In this document: in pieces, positions 22,640-33,929 of the stretch
Layout: every line of letters begins with the position of its first letter
How positions within the stretch are numbered: the stretch's first letter is position 1
DNA from: Symsagittifera roscoffensis
Lineage: Eukaryota > Xenacoelomorpha > Acoela > Convolutidae
Direction of reading: 5' to 3'
Assembly (NCBI RefSeq): GCF_963678635.1
Contig: NC_087063.1
Coordinates: 63,471,290 to 63,535,289, forward strand
DNA: 64,000 nucleotides
The notes under the pieces: model-generated
What the model was told of the DNA's origin: nothing
The model's input: the letters and a program-made list of their open reading frames with translations, nothing else
The model's database searches: none
Program-made: the position numbers and the translations under genes

Positions 22640-23946
22640 TAAGCAACAAGTATAACTTGAGTTTAGTGAACACTAAATCGACTCACAGATTTTTTTTTGG
22701 TTAACAGAGGGGTCCCTCACTCTATTTTTTATGACTAAAATAGGGGAGCACCACAATGAGAACTGTATGATTTAATTCACGTGATTGTTTTTGGAGGTAG
22801 ACATCGAAGTATACTTACACAAAATGTACTGTTTGATTAAATGCTAGCTCATAAGTTTAAATCGAAAACTAGTTTTCAAATCTAGGACTTAGGTATTAGA
22901 AAAAAAATTTGTTATGTATCTTTTTCAAAATTTTTGAGATTCTTCATTAACTAGATTCGAACTTCAAAAAACTTTTAGCTATTATAATATTTAATTGCTC
23001 AATTTTCAGTTTTGTTTCTACCATTTTTTTAAAAACTTTTTTGAAAATTTTCGGGTATGTTTTAATCAATTTTTGTTGAGAAAAACCAGTATATTGTTGG
23101 GACACGTGACTTTCTGACAAGCTGTAAGTTCAGTGCCTAATGAAAAAAATATACAACAAAAAGTTTGCTTGCATTTCAAAATGTGGCAGTTTATAGCTTC
23201 TTTCTTGAACAGCTTTTGACTTCCAGCAGATTTTAATAGAATCAAAAGGAGCAATCACAGTGCACATAAGCATAATAACCTTAGGACACCAGTTTTCTTC
23301 TAAAAAAAGTTTCATTTGTTGAATTGATTGAAGCGAAGCTGCTTTTAAATAACCCAAGCAAAAACTGCAGTATGCGAAAATGCGCGAAGAATTTCTACAA
23401 ATTAATGTAAATAAAATAATGTCGGGATTGAAACAGAATAGAAAGTGAACACAAAATTTGAATACAAACTTGGCCGATTTCCTTTTGAAAAAGGCGAACT
23501 CGTTTTATAACACACGATTTAGTTTGTGTAGACATGCATTCCAAACAGTTATACCAGCTCTTGCCCCAAGGTTTTCAAGAGTAACATAACAATTCTTTGT
23601 ATTCGACAGGTTTTCGAGCAAAAATGATACTTTCGAAAAGAAGATGAACAATTTATCATAAAAAACTGAAAACTTTCGCAACATAGTTTTTTTATTGAAC
23701 CTCGAATTAACTATTTAGGAAAGGCCACTGAATCGAATTGGATCGCTGCATTTGTATCCCCTATGAGTACTTGAATTCCTACCCTATCTGCTAGATCATA
23801 GGCGATCGACGGATACTTCGATGGATATTTACGTCCGGAGTGTAGGATAAGACTCACCCAAGTGAAAAAACTAGCAACAAAATCAATGTTGACGAGAGAC
23901 GGAGAATTTAGAGACAGAAAAAGATAACCGGAAAAAAATGGCATAT

Positions 23947-24213
23947 TAGCGGATTTTCGAATCTTACTTCACAAAAGGCTATTCAAATAACATCACAGTT
24001 ACCGTCATTGACTTTAAATTGACGGTACGCACGTGCGCCATCGCGTTAGCCTTCGACGCGACCTTTGAGACGGCGATGGCGGCCTAATTTAAGATGGTGT
24101 ATAAAACTACCGAACTTCTGGGGAATCAGACACCAGGTGAGATGATAGCGATGCCCCTGCTGCATTTCAATCACCGGGCATATAGTTTTGTGTTTACTAA
24201 GCAAGTCCATTGA
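23947..24213 (+). pseudogene. Macro-like domain fragment, array unit 3, with internal stop
   Basis: Same half-domain as its neighbours. It carries a TAA at 24086-24088 in place of the variable codon after MAA in units 1, 2 and 4, so this unit is interrupted. The flanking residues (RTCAIALAFDATFETAMAA, EMIAMPLLHF) are otherwise preserved. Confidence 0.6.
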
Positions 24214-25528
24214 TAAGCAACAAGTATAACTTGAGTTTAGTGAACACTAAATCGACTCACAGATTTTTTTTTGGTTGACAGAGGGGTCCCTCACTCTATT
24301 TTTTATGACTAAAATAGGGGAGCACCACAATGAGAACTGTATGATTTAATTCACGTGATTGTTTTTGGAGGTAGACATCGAAGTATACTTACACAAAATG
24401 TACTGTTTGAGTAAATGCTAGCTCATAAGTTTAAATCGAAAACTAGTTTTCAAATCTAGGACTTAGGTATTAGAAAAGGAATTCGTTATGAATCTTTTTC
24501 AAAATTTTTGAGATTCTTCATTAACTAGATTCGAACTTCAAAAAACTTTTTGCTATTATAATATTTAATTGCTCAATTTTCAATTTTATTTCTACCATTT
24601 TTTTAAAAACTTTTTTGAAAACTTTCGGGTATGTTTTAATCAATTTTTGTTGAGAAAAACCAGTATATTGTTGGGACACGTGACTTTCTGACAAGCTGTA
24701 AGTTCAGTGCCTAATGAAAAAAATATACAAACAAAAAGTTTGCTTGCATTTCGAAATGTGGCAGTTTATAGCTTCTTTCTTGAACAGCTTTTGACTTCCA
24801 GCAGATTTTAATAGAATCAAAAGGAGCAATCACAGTGCACATAAGCATAATAACCTTAGGACACCAGTTTTCTTCCAAAAAAAAATTTCATTTGTTGAAT
24901 TGATTGAAGCGAAGCTGCATTTAAATAACCCAAGCAAAAACTGCAGTATGCGAAAATGCGCAAAGAAATTCTACAAATTAATGTAAATAAAATAATGTCG
25001 GGATTGAAACAGAATAGAAATTGAACACAAAATTTGAATACAAACTTGGCCGATTTCCTTTTGAAAAAGGCGAACTCGTTTTATAACACACGATTTGGTT
25101 TGTGTAGACATGCATTCCAAACAGTTATACCAGCTCTTGCCCCAAGGTTTTCAAGAGTAACATAACAATTCTTTGTATTCGACAGGTTTTCGAGCAAAAA
25201 TGATACTTTCGAAAAGAAGATGAACTATTTATCATAAAAAACTGAAAACTTTCGCAACATAGTTTTTTTTTATTGAACCTCGAATTAACAATTTAGGAAA
25301 GGCCACTGAATCGAATTGGATCGCTGCATTTGTATCCCCTATGAGTACTTGAATTCCTACCCTATCTGCTAGGTCATAGGCGATCGACGGATACGTCGAT
25401 GGATATTTACGTCCGGAGTGTAGGATAAGACTCACCCAAGTAAAAAAACTAGCAACAAAAATCAAAGTTGACGAGAGACGGAGAATTTGAGACATTAAAA
25501 GATAACCGGAAAAAAATGCATACTGGCG

Positions 25529-25790
25529 GATTTTCGAATCGTACTTCCCAAAACGCTATTCAAATATCATCACAGTTACTGTCATTGACTTTAAATTGGC
25601 GGAACGCACATGCGCCATCGCGTTAGCCTTCGACGCGACCTTTGAGACGGCGATGGCGGCCTCTTTTAGGATGGTGTATAAAACTACCGAACTTCTGGGG
25701 AATCAGACACCAGGTGAGATGATAGCGATGCCCCTGCTGCATTTCAAACACCGCGCATTTAATTGTGTGTTTACTAAGCAAGTCCATTGA
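25529..25790 (+). pseudogene. Macro-like domain fragment, array unit 4
   Basis: Open frame with ERTCAIALAFDATFETAMAA and EMIAMPLLHFKHRAFNCVF, ending in TGA at the conserved position. It combines features of unit 1 (upstream AERTC) and units 2-3 (LLGNQTPGEM), suggesting exchange between units. Confidence 0.62.
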
Positions 25791-26862
25791 TAAGCAACAA
25801 ATAACTTGAGTTTAGTGGACACTAAATCGACTCACAGATATTTTTTTTAGTTAACAGAGGAGTCCCCTCACTCATTTTGCCCGTTTATGACTAAAATAGT
25901 GGAGAACCACCGATGAGAACTCTATGATTTAATTCACGTGATTGTTTTTGGAGGTAAACATCGAAGTATACTTACACAAAATGTACTGTTTCAGTAAATG
26001 CTAGCTCATAAGTTCAAATCGAAAACTAGGTTTTAAATGTAGGACTTAGGTATTAGAAAAGGCATTTGTTATGATTTTTTTCTAATTTTGAGATTCTTCA
26101 TTAACTAGATTCGAACTTTTAGCTATTATAATAATTTTAGCTATTATAATAGTTAATTGCTCAAATTTAAATTTTGTTTCTACCATTTCTTTTTACTTTT
26201 TTGAAAATTTTCGAGTATGTTTTAATCAGTTTTTGTTGAGAAAAACCAGCATATTGTTGGGACACGTGACTTTCTGACACGCTGTAAGTTCAGTGCCTAA
26301 TGAAAAAAAAAATGCAAACAAAAAGTTTGCTGGCATTTCGAAATGTGGCAGTTTATAGCTTCTTTCTTGAACAGCTTTTGAATTCCAGCAGATTTTAATA
26401 GAATCAAAAGTAGCTATCACAGTGCACATAAGCATAATAACCTTAGGACACCAGTTTTCTTCCAAAAAAAAATTTCATTTGTTGAATTGATTGAAGCGAA
26501 GCTGCATTTAAATAACCCAAGCAAAAACTGCAGTATGCGAAAATGCGCGAAGAAATTCTACAAATTATTGCAAATGAAATAATGTCGGGATTGAAACAGA
26601 ACAGAAATTGAACACAAAATTTGAAGACAAACTTGGCCGACTTCCTTTTGAAAAAGGTGAACTCGTTTTATAACACACGAATTAGTTTGTGTAGACATGC
26701 ATTCCAAACAGTTATACCAGCTCTTGCCCCAAGGTCTTCAAGAGTAACATAACAATTCTTATGTTTTCGAGCAAAAACAGGTTTTCGAGCAAAAATGATA
26801 CTTTCGAAAAGAAGATGAACTATTTGTCATAAAAAACTGAAAACTTCCGCAAAATAGTTTTT

Positions 26863-27782
26863 GAATTGGTTTAAGATATTTTTGCCTCAAATTCAATTTT
26901 AATCGTGTAAAAACCTATGAAAAAGTTACCCAGTTTCGAGAAAAGGGCAGCTGAAGACTTCGATTTGGCATCAAGAGATGATAAAGGTGGGAACAGCAAT
27001 TTAAAGTAAGACTTTATACAGTTTATTTTAGCCCAGCCATACATTGGGCCTTTCTTCCGGGGGAGAGTTGCCATCCATTTCACCGTAGCTGGTCCCACTT
27101 TGAATATTTCAGTTTTTAAACGTAAAAATCGTTCACCTCCTTTTGGAAATTAGCAAACTTGCTCGAAAGCCTTTCTAAGACGAAGACTGTTTCACTTGAA
27201 GTATTAGTGCTGGTATCCAAAAAGACGACCATTGATCGGTTTGCAGTCTCAAAATATTCCAAAATAAAGCACGCGCGTGGCTCCATATCTTTCAAGCATG
27301 ATACTTATGACTATAATTCATTTAATGAGATTACTTTAAATGAGGTAATTAAAACTATTATAAGCTGTTGATGTTTTTCTCCAAAAAATACAAATATTTA
27401 ATTTCAATTATCTCGAAAATGCAACTACACTCATTTTCGCCTCTTGTAAACAATAAAAACGTTTCAAGCCGCTGCTGATTTGTTAACCGAAACAGAAATT
27501 TCTTTGGCTGAGGTTTTGTTTCTTGTAGTACAAAAAATATTTAGGGCTGATCTTTTTGTTTGATCTTTCTTATAAAACCAGTTTTCTGAAAAACTCCATT
27601 GAAAATCTCTTTTGATCCAAAAGAATCTCTAAAAGAATCTCCAAAAGAAAAACTACAGTATTTACGATTTTGAAGTAACTCACTTTAGTACTTCTAAGTT
27701 GTTTGTGCATTTTTTTTCTAAGAGACCTCCCCAATCCTGTAAAATAGTTTCTTACAATGAAGATTAAACGAGCTACATTTTC
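26863..27782. other. Intergenic stretch right of the array
   Basis: Mostly unrecognised AT-rich DNA. A plus-strand 70-codon frame at 27159-27371 (MLESLSKTKTVSLEVLVLVS) could be a relic of the missing C-terminal half of the macro segment or a chance ORF. I cannot decide from sequence alone. Confidence 0.3.
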
Positions 27783-27952
27783 GGGATCTTGTTAACTATC
27801 CCCCCCCCATTGCAATGGGGTGAGGGAATAGTTAAAATGTTCAAAATTCGTATATGCTTAACTGATCAGCTCTTTTTTATAGGGAGGGAGATTCGTTACA
27901 AGGTACCTCAGGGGGGGGGGGGGGCGGGGGGGGGGGGAGTTAACAAGATCCC
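27783..27952. mobile_element. 170-bp inverted-repeat element with poly-C/poly-G arms
   Basis: A perfect 15-bp inverted repeat GGGATCTTGTTAACT (27783-27797) / AGTTAACAAGATCCC (27938-27952) bounds the element. Inside the left arm is a C10 run and inside the right arm a G14-C-G12 run, which can pair. It looks like a small MITE-like or hairpin element. No target duplication is clear. Confidence 0.5.
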
Positions 27953-28447
27953 ATTTTCGATATCTGCATTTGAAAATGAAGCTTTGATGCTATTATTTCA
28001 AACAGAAATGATCGAAGGCTGAAACAATTATATAGATGACCAATCTTTCCATCGAATCAAGAAAGGGTAGCAAAGAGAAACGATGATGACACAGAAGCAA
28101 ATCGGAGCTTCGCATCACATGCAAAACCATTGTTTGTAAGAAAAAATTAATTGCTTTGGAAATTCAGCTTGAAAACCCTGACTTTTTACCTTTACCGCGT
28201 TACCTGTAAACCAAATGGGAAGCAGCATGCAGGTTGAACAATAAGCAAGTTGATTTCTTGAATAATTGTAAAAGTTGTTAGAAGTTTTGTTTCCGATTAC
28301 AAGACACTTGCTCTCGCAAGCGTAAGGACGGATATGAGATTATGGTAAACGCGTTGTAGAACTCGGTAAGATAAATTGACCATAATCAGAAGTTAAATTA
28401 TCATTTCGTACACTAATATTTTACAAATTGATAAATTATTTTAACAA
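27953..28447. other. Intergenic, 3' side of the FBXW9-like gene
   Basis: No gene recognised. The part adjoining 28448 is presumably the 3' untranslated region of the minus-strand FBXW9-like gene; I see no canonical AATAAA near the stop. Confidence 0.4.
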
Positions 28448-29893
28448 TTACTCCAGTTCAGCTAGTTTTTCAGGTATGTAGGCTACCACCGTTTGGTCAG
28501 AGCTTGCAGTTACTAGAACGCCATTTCTGTAGTTCAAATCAGTGACTGACATGTTGTGATCGCTAAGAGTGCGAACAACCTCTCCGCCCACACATGGCTC
28601 GCTGATTTTCACTTTCTTGTCTCCCGATCCTGTTATTATTGCCCCTGAATCGTATTGAATACATGTTACATTGTGATCATGCATATTTTCCCATTTGTAA
28701 GAGACTGTACATGTTTTAGGATCGATGCAAAAGACCGTTCCATTTTTGCTGCTAGCAAGTAGAATCTCATCTTTACACGACATTGACAACACAATGTTTC
28801 TCAATTTGATTTGATTCACAAGACTATTTGTTCGCACGTCAAAACATTTTATAGTCGAATCTTCACTGCCTGAGAAGAGATAGTTGTGGCCATAAGTTTG
28901 CAGGCATAACACAGCCTTCCGGTGATCAGTCTTCGAGATAGTGGTTCCCGTTTCAGGCGATCGTGAGTCGAAACTTCCGATGATCCTGTTGAACAAACTG
29001 TAATACACAACATCTCGCCTCTCGCCTTTGTCAAACTGGGCCAAAGAGAGAACGGCATTTCCTAACTTGTGAGTCAGAAAACAATGGGTGGTTTCAATAT
29101 TCCAGAACTTAACTGTGTTATCCCAAGAGGCCGAAACAAGCATCTCGTCTCTGTCATTCAAACCTTTCAAATTCCAAACCCATCCAGCATGTCCCAAGAA
29201 CTTTCTAGAATTTGCCTCATTATAGAGATCCCATTGTACAATTTGACGATCCCTTCCTCCTGAAAAAGCGAAGCGAGACTCCGTTGAAAGCCATACTGAA
29301 TCGATCTCTGAAAAATGAACGTCTTTGAAAGTTTTCGTAGTGTATTTGCCCTTTTTCCAAATTTGCGCATTCGATTCTTGACTGACTGAGGCTTTCTGCC
29401 AATAATGAACATCGCTGAAAGTTTCACTGTCTAACGGAAGCAAAGGATACGGCCTGTTGTATTCTTCTGCCAAACGACATCGCCAAACAATCGGGTCTTC
29501 GATAAGAGCCAGAAACTTCTTGCAAACAAGAGCAACGTTAAGCACCAAATCCTTGCAGGATATGTAATAGAAAATTCGATTCAAAATCGAAGTCGGCAAG
29601 CTTGTTATGTTGAGGTTCTTCGACGAAATATCTGCCACTTTTCGGTCGAAACTGTTAAGGTTAAAACTTACTTCACTGCCAAAAGAATGTAGTTGATTTT
29701 TGTATTGATAATCAGAGTTCAAGGCTTGTACGTTAGAAGTAGATTCGATCAGATTCTGCTCGTACATTTCTTGGTCGGTTTGCTTTGGTTCTTGATTTTC
29801 ATATATCGATTCAATGAGCTCTTCGAGTAAACTTTGAACTGAGCCCGAATTAAAGATTTCATCACAAACTTCGCCTTCTATAGCTTCAGCCAT
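28448..29893 (-). CDS. FBXW9: F-box/WD-repeat protein, FBXW9-like
   Basis: A single 481-residue frame. Residues 1-90 are acidic and probably disordered. Residues about 97-145 form an F-box (ITSLPTSILNRIFYYISCKD, then VCKKFLALIEDPIVW), which in such proteins binds SKP1 in an SCF ubiquitin ligase. Residues about 190-478 contain seven WD-type repeats (for example FSGGRDRQIVQWDL, SASWDNTVKFWNI, FSGSEDSTIKCFDV and TGSGDKKVKI), expected to form a substrate-binding propeller. The linker HFSEIDSVWL before the first repeat resembles FBXW9 more than other FBXW proteins; that assignment is from family memory. The gene has no introns in the coding region. It lies 325 bp downstream of the proteasome gene on the same strand. 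Acceptor-like sequences (TTTATTTTGTAG at 29946-29935 and TTTAATATTTCAG at 29984-29972) precede the ATG. Confidence 0.8.
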   Translation of the reverse strand: MAEAIEGEVCDEIFNSGSVQSLLEELIESIYENQEPKQTDQEMYEQNLIESTSNVQALNSDYQYKNQLHSFGSEVSFNLNSFDRKVADISSKNLNITSLPTSILNRIFYYISCKDLVLNVALVCKKFLALIEDPIVWRCRLAEEYNRPYPLLPLDSETFSDVHYWQKASVSQESNAQIWKKGKYTTKTFKDVHFSEIDSVWLSTESRFAFSGGRDRQIVQWDLYNEANSRKFLGHAGWVWNLKGLNDRDEMLVSASWDNTVKFWNIETTHCFLTHKLGNAVLSLAQFDKGERRDVVYYSLFNRIIGSFDSRSPETGTTISKTDHRKAVLCLQTYGHNYLFSGSEDSTIKCFDVRTNSLVNQIKLRNIVLSMSCKDEILLASSKNGTVFCIDPKTCTVSYKWENMHDHNVTCIQYDSGAIITGSGDKKVKISEPCVGGEVVRTLSDHNMSVTDLNYRNGVLVTASSDQTVVAYIPEKLAELE

Positions 29894-30218
29894 GACTCAA
29901 TGAGATAAATACAAATAAAGTGATTGCTAATATTCTACAAAATAAATTTACTTTAAATAACTCATAGGACTCTGAAATATTAAACGTAATTCAGTTGATT
30001 ACACAAAACATTTTAAAATCAATCATTCATCCGGTGGTAAATACTTGCTCAAGACTTACTGTTTTGCAGGAAAGCCGAGGCTTTGCTCTCAATTAAAACA
30101 TTGTCTTTCAAATTAATTATATCAATATCAATCATACAACAGTCATCATAAAATTCTCACTTCAGATCTATCAATGATAACACTAACGCACATCTCTTGG
30201 CCGGATGGATAACTCCAT

Positions 30219-31274
30219 TCAAATGGTATCTAGGTAGTCCTTGATTTCAGAAGGGTCCAGTCGGCGGAAGCCAGACTCTTCTACAATTCCTATCTCAATG
30301 TTGTTCTGGTCCATCTGTCCGTCAAAGCTCTCCTTCAGAGTCAGAATAGCAGTGTGTATCGCATCTTCTAGTTCGAGGCCTTCTTTTGTGTCTTTGGGAT
30401 ATCTATTTCAATTTCAATAATTGAATGCTAATTTAGGCTAAAAGTAAGGACGAAACTCAAGTTGAAAAAGTAAACTAACCGCTTCTCGAGGAAAGCTCTG
30501 GAATTTAGGTGGTTCTTGCCTAGTGCCGTAGCTTTCCAGGCAAAATATGCTCCAGATGGATCACACTGGAAAATAACAGGCACCTTTTTACCATTGGTTC
30601 TGTCACGGTCATAGCCAGCTACAAGCAGAGACACACCAAAGGGTCTCACTCCGCTAAATACATAAATTCATAGATAAAATAATCTTTAGAAAACATATTT
30701 TCTCAACGAGAAAAAAATATCGTTAATTTGCTCAAGTTCACTAACCCGCTTTGAGTATATTCTTGCATTACTTCAGCAATGCGCATAACTAATTGCACTG
30801 TTGGAATCTCCTCTCCATACAGGAGCTCGTATGACACTGCTCTTTTGCGAGCTGCCTTAATCAAAACTCTGTAGTCGGGTCCCATGCCACTGTATACCAT
30901 GCCAATTGACTTACTCAATTGCTCAACTTTGTACACTGAGTGCTCGTCATATAAGCACGATTTGAAATTTTTCTCAGTAGCGATTACAGCTCCGTTGCGT
31001 GCTAAGCAAAATAATTTTTTTTCCCGTACGATTATTGATATATATATACATGGTTTAACAGCCAGCTAAAGAGTTTAACCTAACCTTTAACCGCTACAGA
31101 AGGTGCTCCCGCGTTAACAGCAGCCAATGCGTACTCAATTTGAACCAACTTTCCTGATGGGCTAAAGCGATTGGTGATTACAAAATTAATACATGCATTT
31201 CTCAGAACTAAAGATGGATCACCTGTTAGCTATTACCTGAAAGTTGTTAGCGAGAAGCTGTATCGTTCACTCAT
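30219..31274 (-). CDS. PSMA2: 20S proteasome subunit alpha type-2
   Basis: Five exons join into 242 residues: 31274-31237, 31161-31085, 31001-30746, 30653-30480 and 30402-30219. Every intron is GT-AG (75, 83, 92 and 77 bp) and the phases match. The protein begins [20 protein letters not shown] and contains [57 protein letters not shown] and a C-terminal [13 protein letters not shown]. These are hallmarks of the alpha-2 ring subunit, whose N-terminus helps gate the 20S core. It is slightly longer than the roughly 234-residue vertebrate protein, mainly through an insertion after LLVAGY ([11 protein letters not shown]). Three of the four donors start GTTAG. It is the clearest host gene here. Confidence 0.95.
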
Positions 31275-31283
31275 TACTGCAAT

Positions 31284-31297
31284 CTGAAAAAAAAAAA
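31284..31297 (-). promoter_or_regulatory. Splice-acceptor-like T11CAG just upstream of PSMA2 start
   Basis: On the minus strand eleven T residues and CAG precede the ATG by only 9 nt. Such a strong polypyrimidine-AG so close to a start codon suggests a 5'-UTR intron or a spliced-leader trans-splice acceptor. Confidence 0.5.
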
Positions 31298-32079
31298 TCA
31301 TCAGTAGCTGTTTTTAATGCTCCGACGAACCAGATCGTTGCGCAGACAAATGTTTTGAATGATTTCCAAGCGTTTCACTTTTATTTGAGCTATGAAAAAT
31401 TAAAGAAAGCCAACAAAGTTGGAAAAGTGTCAATGAACTCTTTGAACCTAAACTTTTTGACATTTTTGACACAGAGGCGAAGCAGAGCTTCGCACTGCTT
31501 TCGATGGACCTCAAACGTAGGAAATGAGGCTGGGTATTAAGCCGAAAACGAAACAGTAAACAGTAGTCATGAAAAATTTCAAGTTTCGAATCAAATTTTT
31601 TTTACAACCATCTCTCCAAAAACAGGCAAAAATCTTCGAAAAATTCGCCCGCGAAACTACGCAACATAAAATGAATAAGCCTATATAACATAAGTCGAAC
31701 CCATTTAACCACAAAAAAAAACAATTCAAAACCAGAGTTGGTAAATTTACAACTACAGAATCAGCTTCAATTTAGTACTGGGAGCCCATCTACCGCTGGA
31801 GATACCTGCTTGATTTTTTCCAAATTTTTTCTACTGATGAAGATTGAAATGGGTAAAATTAAAAACTCTAAAAATGGACTTCACCCAAACCCTTAATCGT
31901 TTCTCTAAACAAAAAAAAATAAGTAATAGCAAAAAACTATTATAAATTTGAATTTTTCCAAATACAAACATTTTTCTTACAATTTTTAAAGTGCGACCGT
32001 GCTAATATCCACGGGGCTTCCCATACTCTCATTCCGCGATTAAATCCTTGATATCAGATTCAGCTGGGTTGTTTCCAAG
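31298..32079. other. Intergenic upstream of PSMA2
   Basis: AT-rich DNA with only short frames and A/T homopolymers. No gene, tRNA or clear promoter motif was recognised. Confidence 0.4.
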
Positions 32080-32860
32080 AAAAAAAAGTTTCAAAAACGG
32101 ACAAGAAATCAAAACATTGACTTTTCTGAGCCAAAAACTTTTTGTAAACTTACACGAAGTCGCTTATACAGGGGAGGTTCTTCTTTTGATTGAATCTAAA
32201 ATCTCACATTTTCTGCCTGCTATTTTTTTTCATAGCTCATGCATTTGATTGAACCCAAAACCTTCGCGACAGGACAAAAAGTTCCAACGTCAGTCGAAAA
32301 TCAAAATTTGACTTTTCTGAAAGTCATAATGTTTGTGTTAAAAACTTGGGCATAGCCGCTTACGCAGAGGACCTTCACACGAACTGTTCGTTCGATTGAA
32401 CGATAACTTTATGAGAAAAATCTGATCAAACCCACTTACTTATTCTCTGATTTGATCTCAAAAGCTCAGATTGGGGAAGGTATTTTTTGCAAGAAGTCGA
32501 AAAGTTTCAAAAACCGGTTAAAAAATCAGATGTTTTAATTTTCCGAGGGTCGTGAAATTTGTGTGAAACATGGGCATAGCCGCTAACGCATGTGGATTTT
32601 CACTCAACCAGTGCTTGCAAGTGAAAAAAAACTCTGAATTGGGAGCGTAGTTTTCGAGAAACGTCAAAAAATTTGAAAAAACAACGGTCAAAAAATCAGT
32701 TTTGACTTTTCCGAGAGCCAAATTTTTTTTGTGGCAAAATCAGGGCAAAACCGCTTAACCAGGGTAGCTTTCCGTAACTTTTTTTTATTCCATTGTACCC
32801 AAAATCTCAAATTTGGGACTGTAGTTTTTGAGAAAGTAAAAAAGTTCAAAAACTTGTACC
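32080..32860. repeat. Diverged tandem array, about 170-230 bp period
   Basis: Four imperfect copies share a core of the form AAGTTTCAAAAAC...AATCAAAA...TTGACTTTTCTGA followed by GCATAGCCGCTTACGCAG. The CGCT(T/A)A marker recurs near 32160, 32355, 32581 and 32751. Copies are strongly diverged and contain no ORF common to all. Confidence 0.65.
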
Positions 32861-33699
32861 AACATTAGTCAGAAAAAAAAACAAATTACAAGCAATTGCA
32901 AACAAGCCTTGATCTTAAGATGTTTTATTGTGACACGAAAGACTAATTGGCCGCCGACAACGAAAGAAGTTGAGAAAACTTCGTTTGCCATGCATTTAAC
33001 ACAATATCTAAACCAATGCATCTGAATCCATCTTACGATCATTTTCACAAAACAGACCGCTCTCTGCCACCACAGCTTTTTCAAAAGCATACGAAAAATT
33101 CCTTCAAAAACAGATATATTTGCATCTATAAAAACAGCATCTCATATATCTCACACAATTTGGCTTCTGACCAAAATATTCTACAAAAATGCTATTGTTT
33201 TTCTACTTGAGCCAAAACGAAAATAACTAGCTGAGCAAAAAAAAAAACTGTTAATGCTGTCCTGCTTGATCTCTAAAGCCTTTATTTTGCTATCTTTCAT
33301 TTTTAATAACTACATTACAATCATTCAATTTTTCATATCAGCACAACCTGATCCGCTTTTAATTCGAACATGTTACATTGTGCCCGGTGGATGGTAATTT
33401 TTTGAATGGATTGAACTAAGACAAGGAGTACCTGAGGCTCTGTTGTTGGAACACTACTGTTGAAGTTGTATGTTAAACATTTTTCAAAAATTTGGGTTGC
33501 ACGGACAATAACTGCGCAATAAGCAGATGAATGTTCGTTTTTTTCTAGCCAAGAAAGTTCTCAAGCAGTTCTCTACGATTTGCAACAGAAATAAAGCTAC
33601 TTTGAGAGGTTTTTTTTAATTCACATCATCTGAAATCTAAAAGCACTTAAAAATAGAAATAACTTCGAATGGAAATTATACTGCGCCGAATAGTAGAAA

Positions 33700-33840
33700 A
33701 ATTACCTAATGCCGACTGACTGACGTTAGAAACCTTAATTCTACATATGTTTTCACTGACCTAGCCAGTTGATTTTGGTCTTTTCAAGGGCCAACAAACT
33801 TGTTACAACTTCTGGGCTATCAGCCGAACGAATCTTATTA
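33700..33840 (+). repeat. Dispersed repeat family A, copy 1
   Basis: Contains TAGCCAGTTGATTTTGGTCT followed by a variant of GGGTCAACGAAC and by AACGAATCTTA. The same blocks occur near 57100-57400 and 57880, and in diverged form near 51690-51910. It lies directly upstream of the LINE remnant. Confidence 0.6.
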
Positions 33841-33929
33841 GGAAGACAGAGACGATCTGCAGAGGTCTCTGAATTGACTTTCATGATTTTCACAAGATAG
33901 AAACGAACTGCAGAGGGATCTGAATCTGA

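Larger units (their letters stand above)
20583..26862 (+). repeat. Four-unit tandem array of a 1.54-1.59 kb macro-domain-containing segment
   Basis: Units start at 20583, 22122, 23697 and 25275 with GAACCTCGAATT and end near 26862, giving lengths of about 1539, 1575, 1578 and 1588 bp. They are highly similar throughout by eye, with small indels. The first 0.5 kb of each unit corresponds to the segment after the Pol tail in copy R (for example RSTETSMDFFVRSVG against RSTGTSMDIFVRGVG), including the N-terminal half of the macro-like domain. The remaining roughly 1 kb is AT-rich without a shared ORF. The array begins exactly where the copy N Pol tail ends, so it looks like tandem amplification of that part of copy N. 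Confidence 0.88.

Noticed and set aside
20583-26862. Macro-domain array as a CRISPR-like or satellite array
   Set aside because: Units are 1.5 kb, contiguous without spacers, and derive from retroelement coding sequence.
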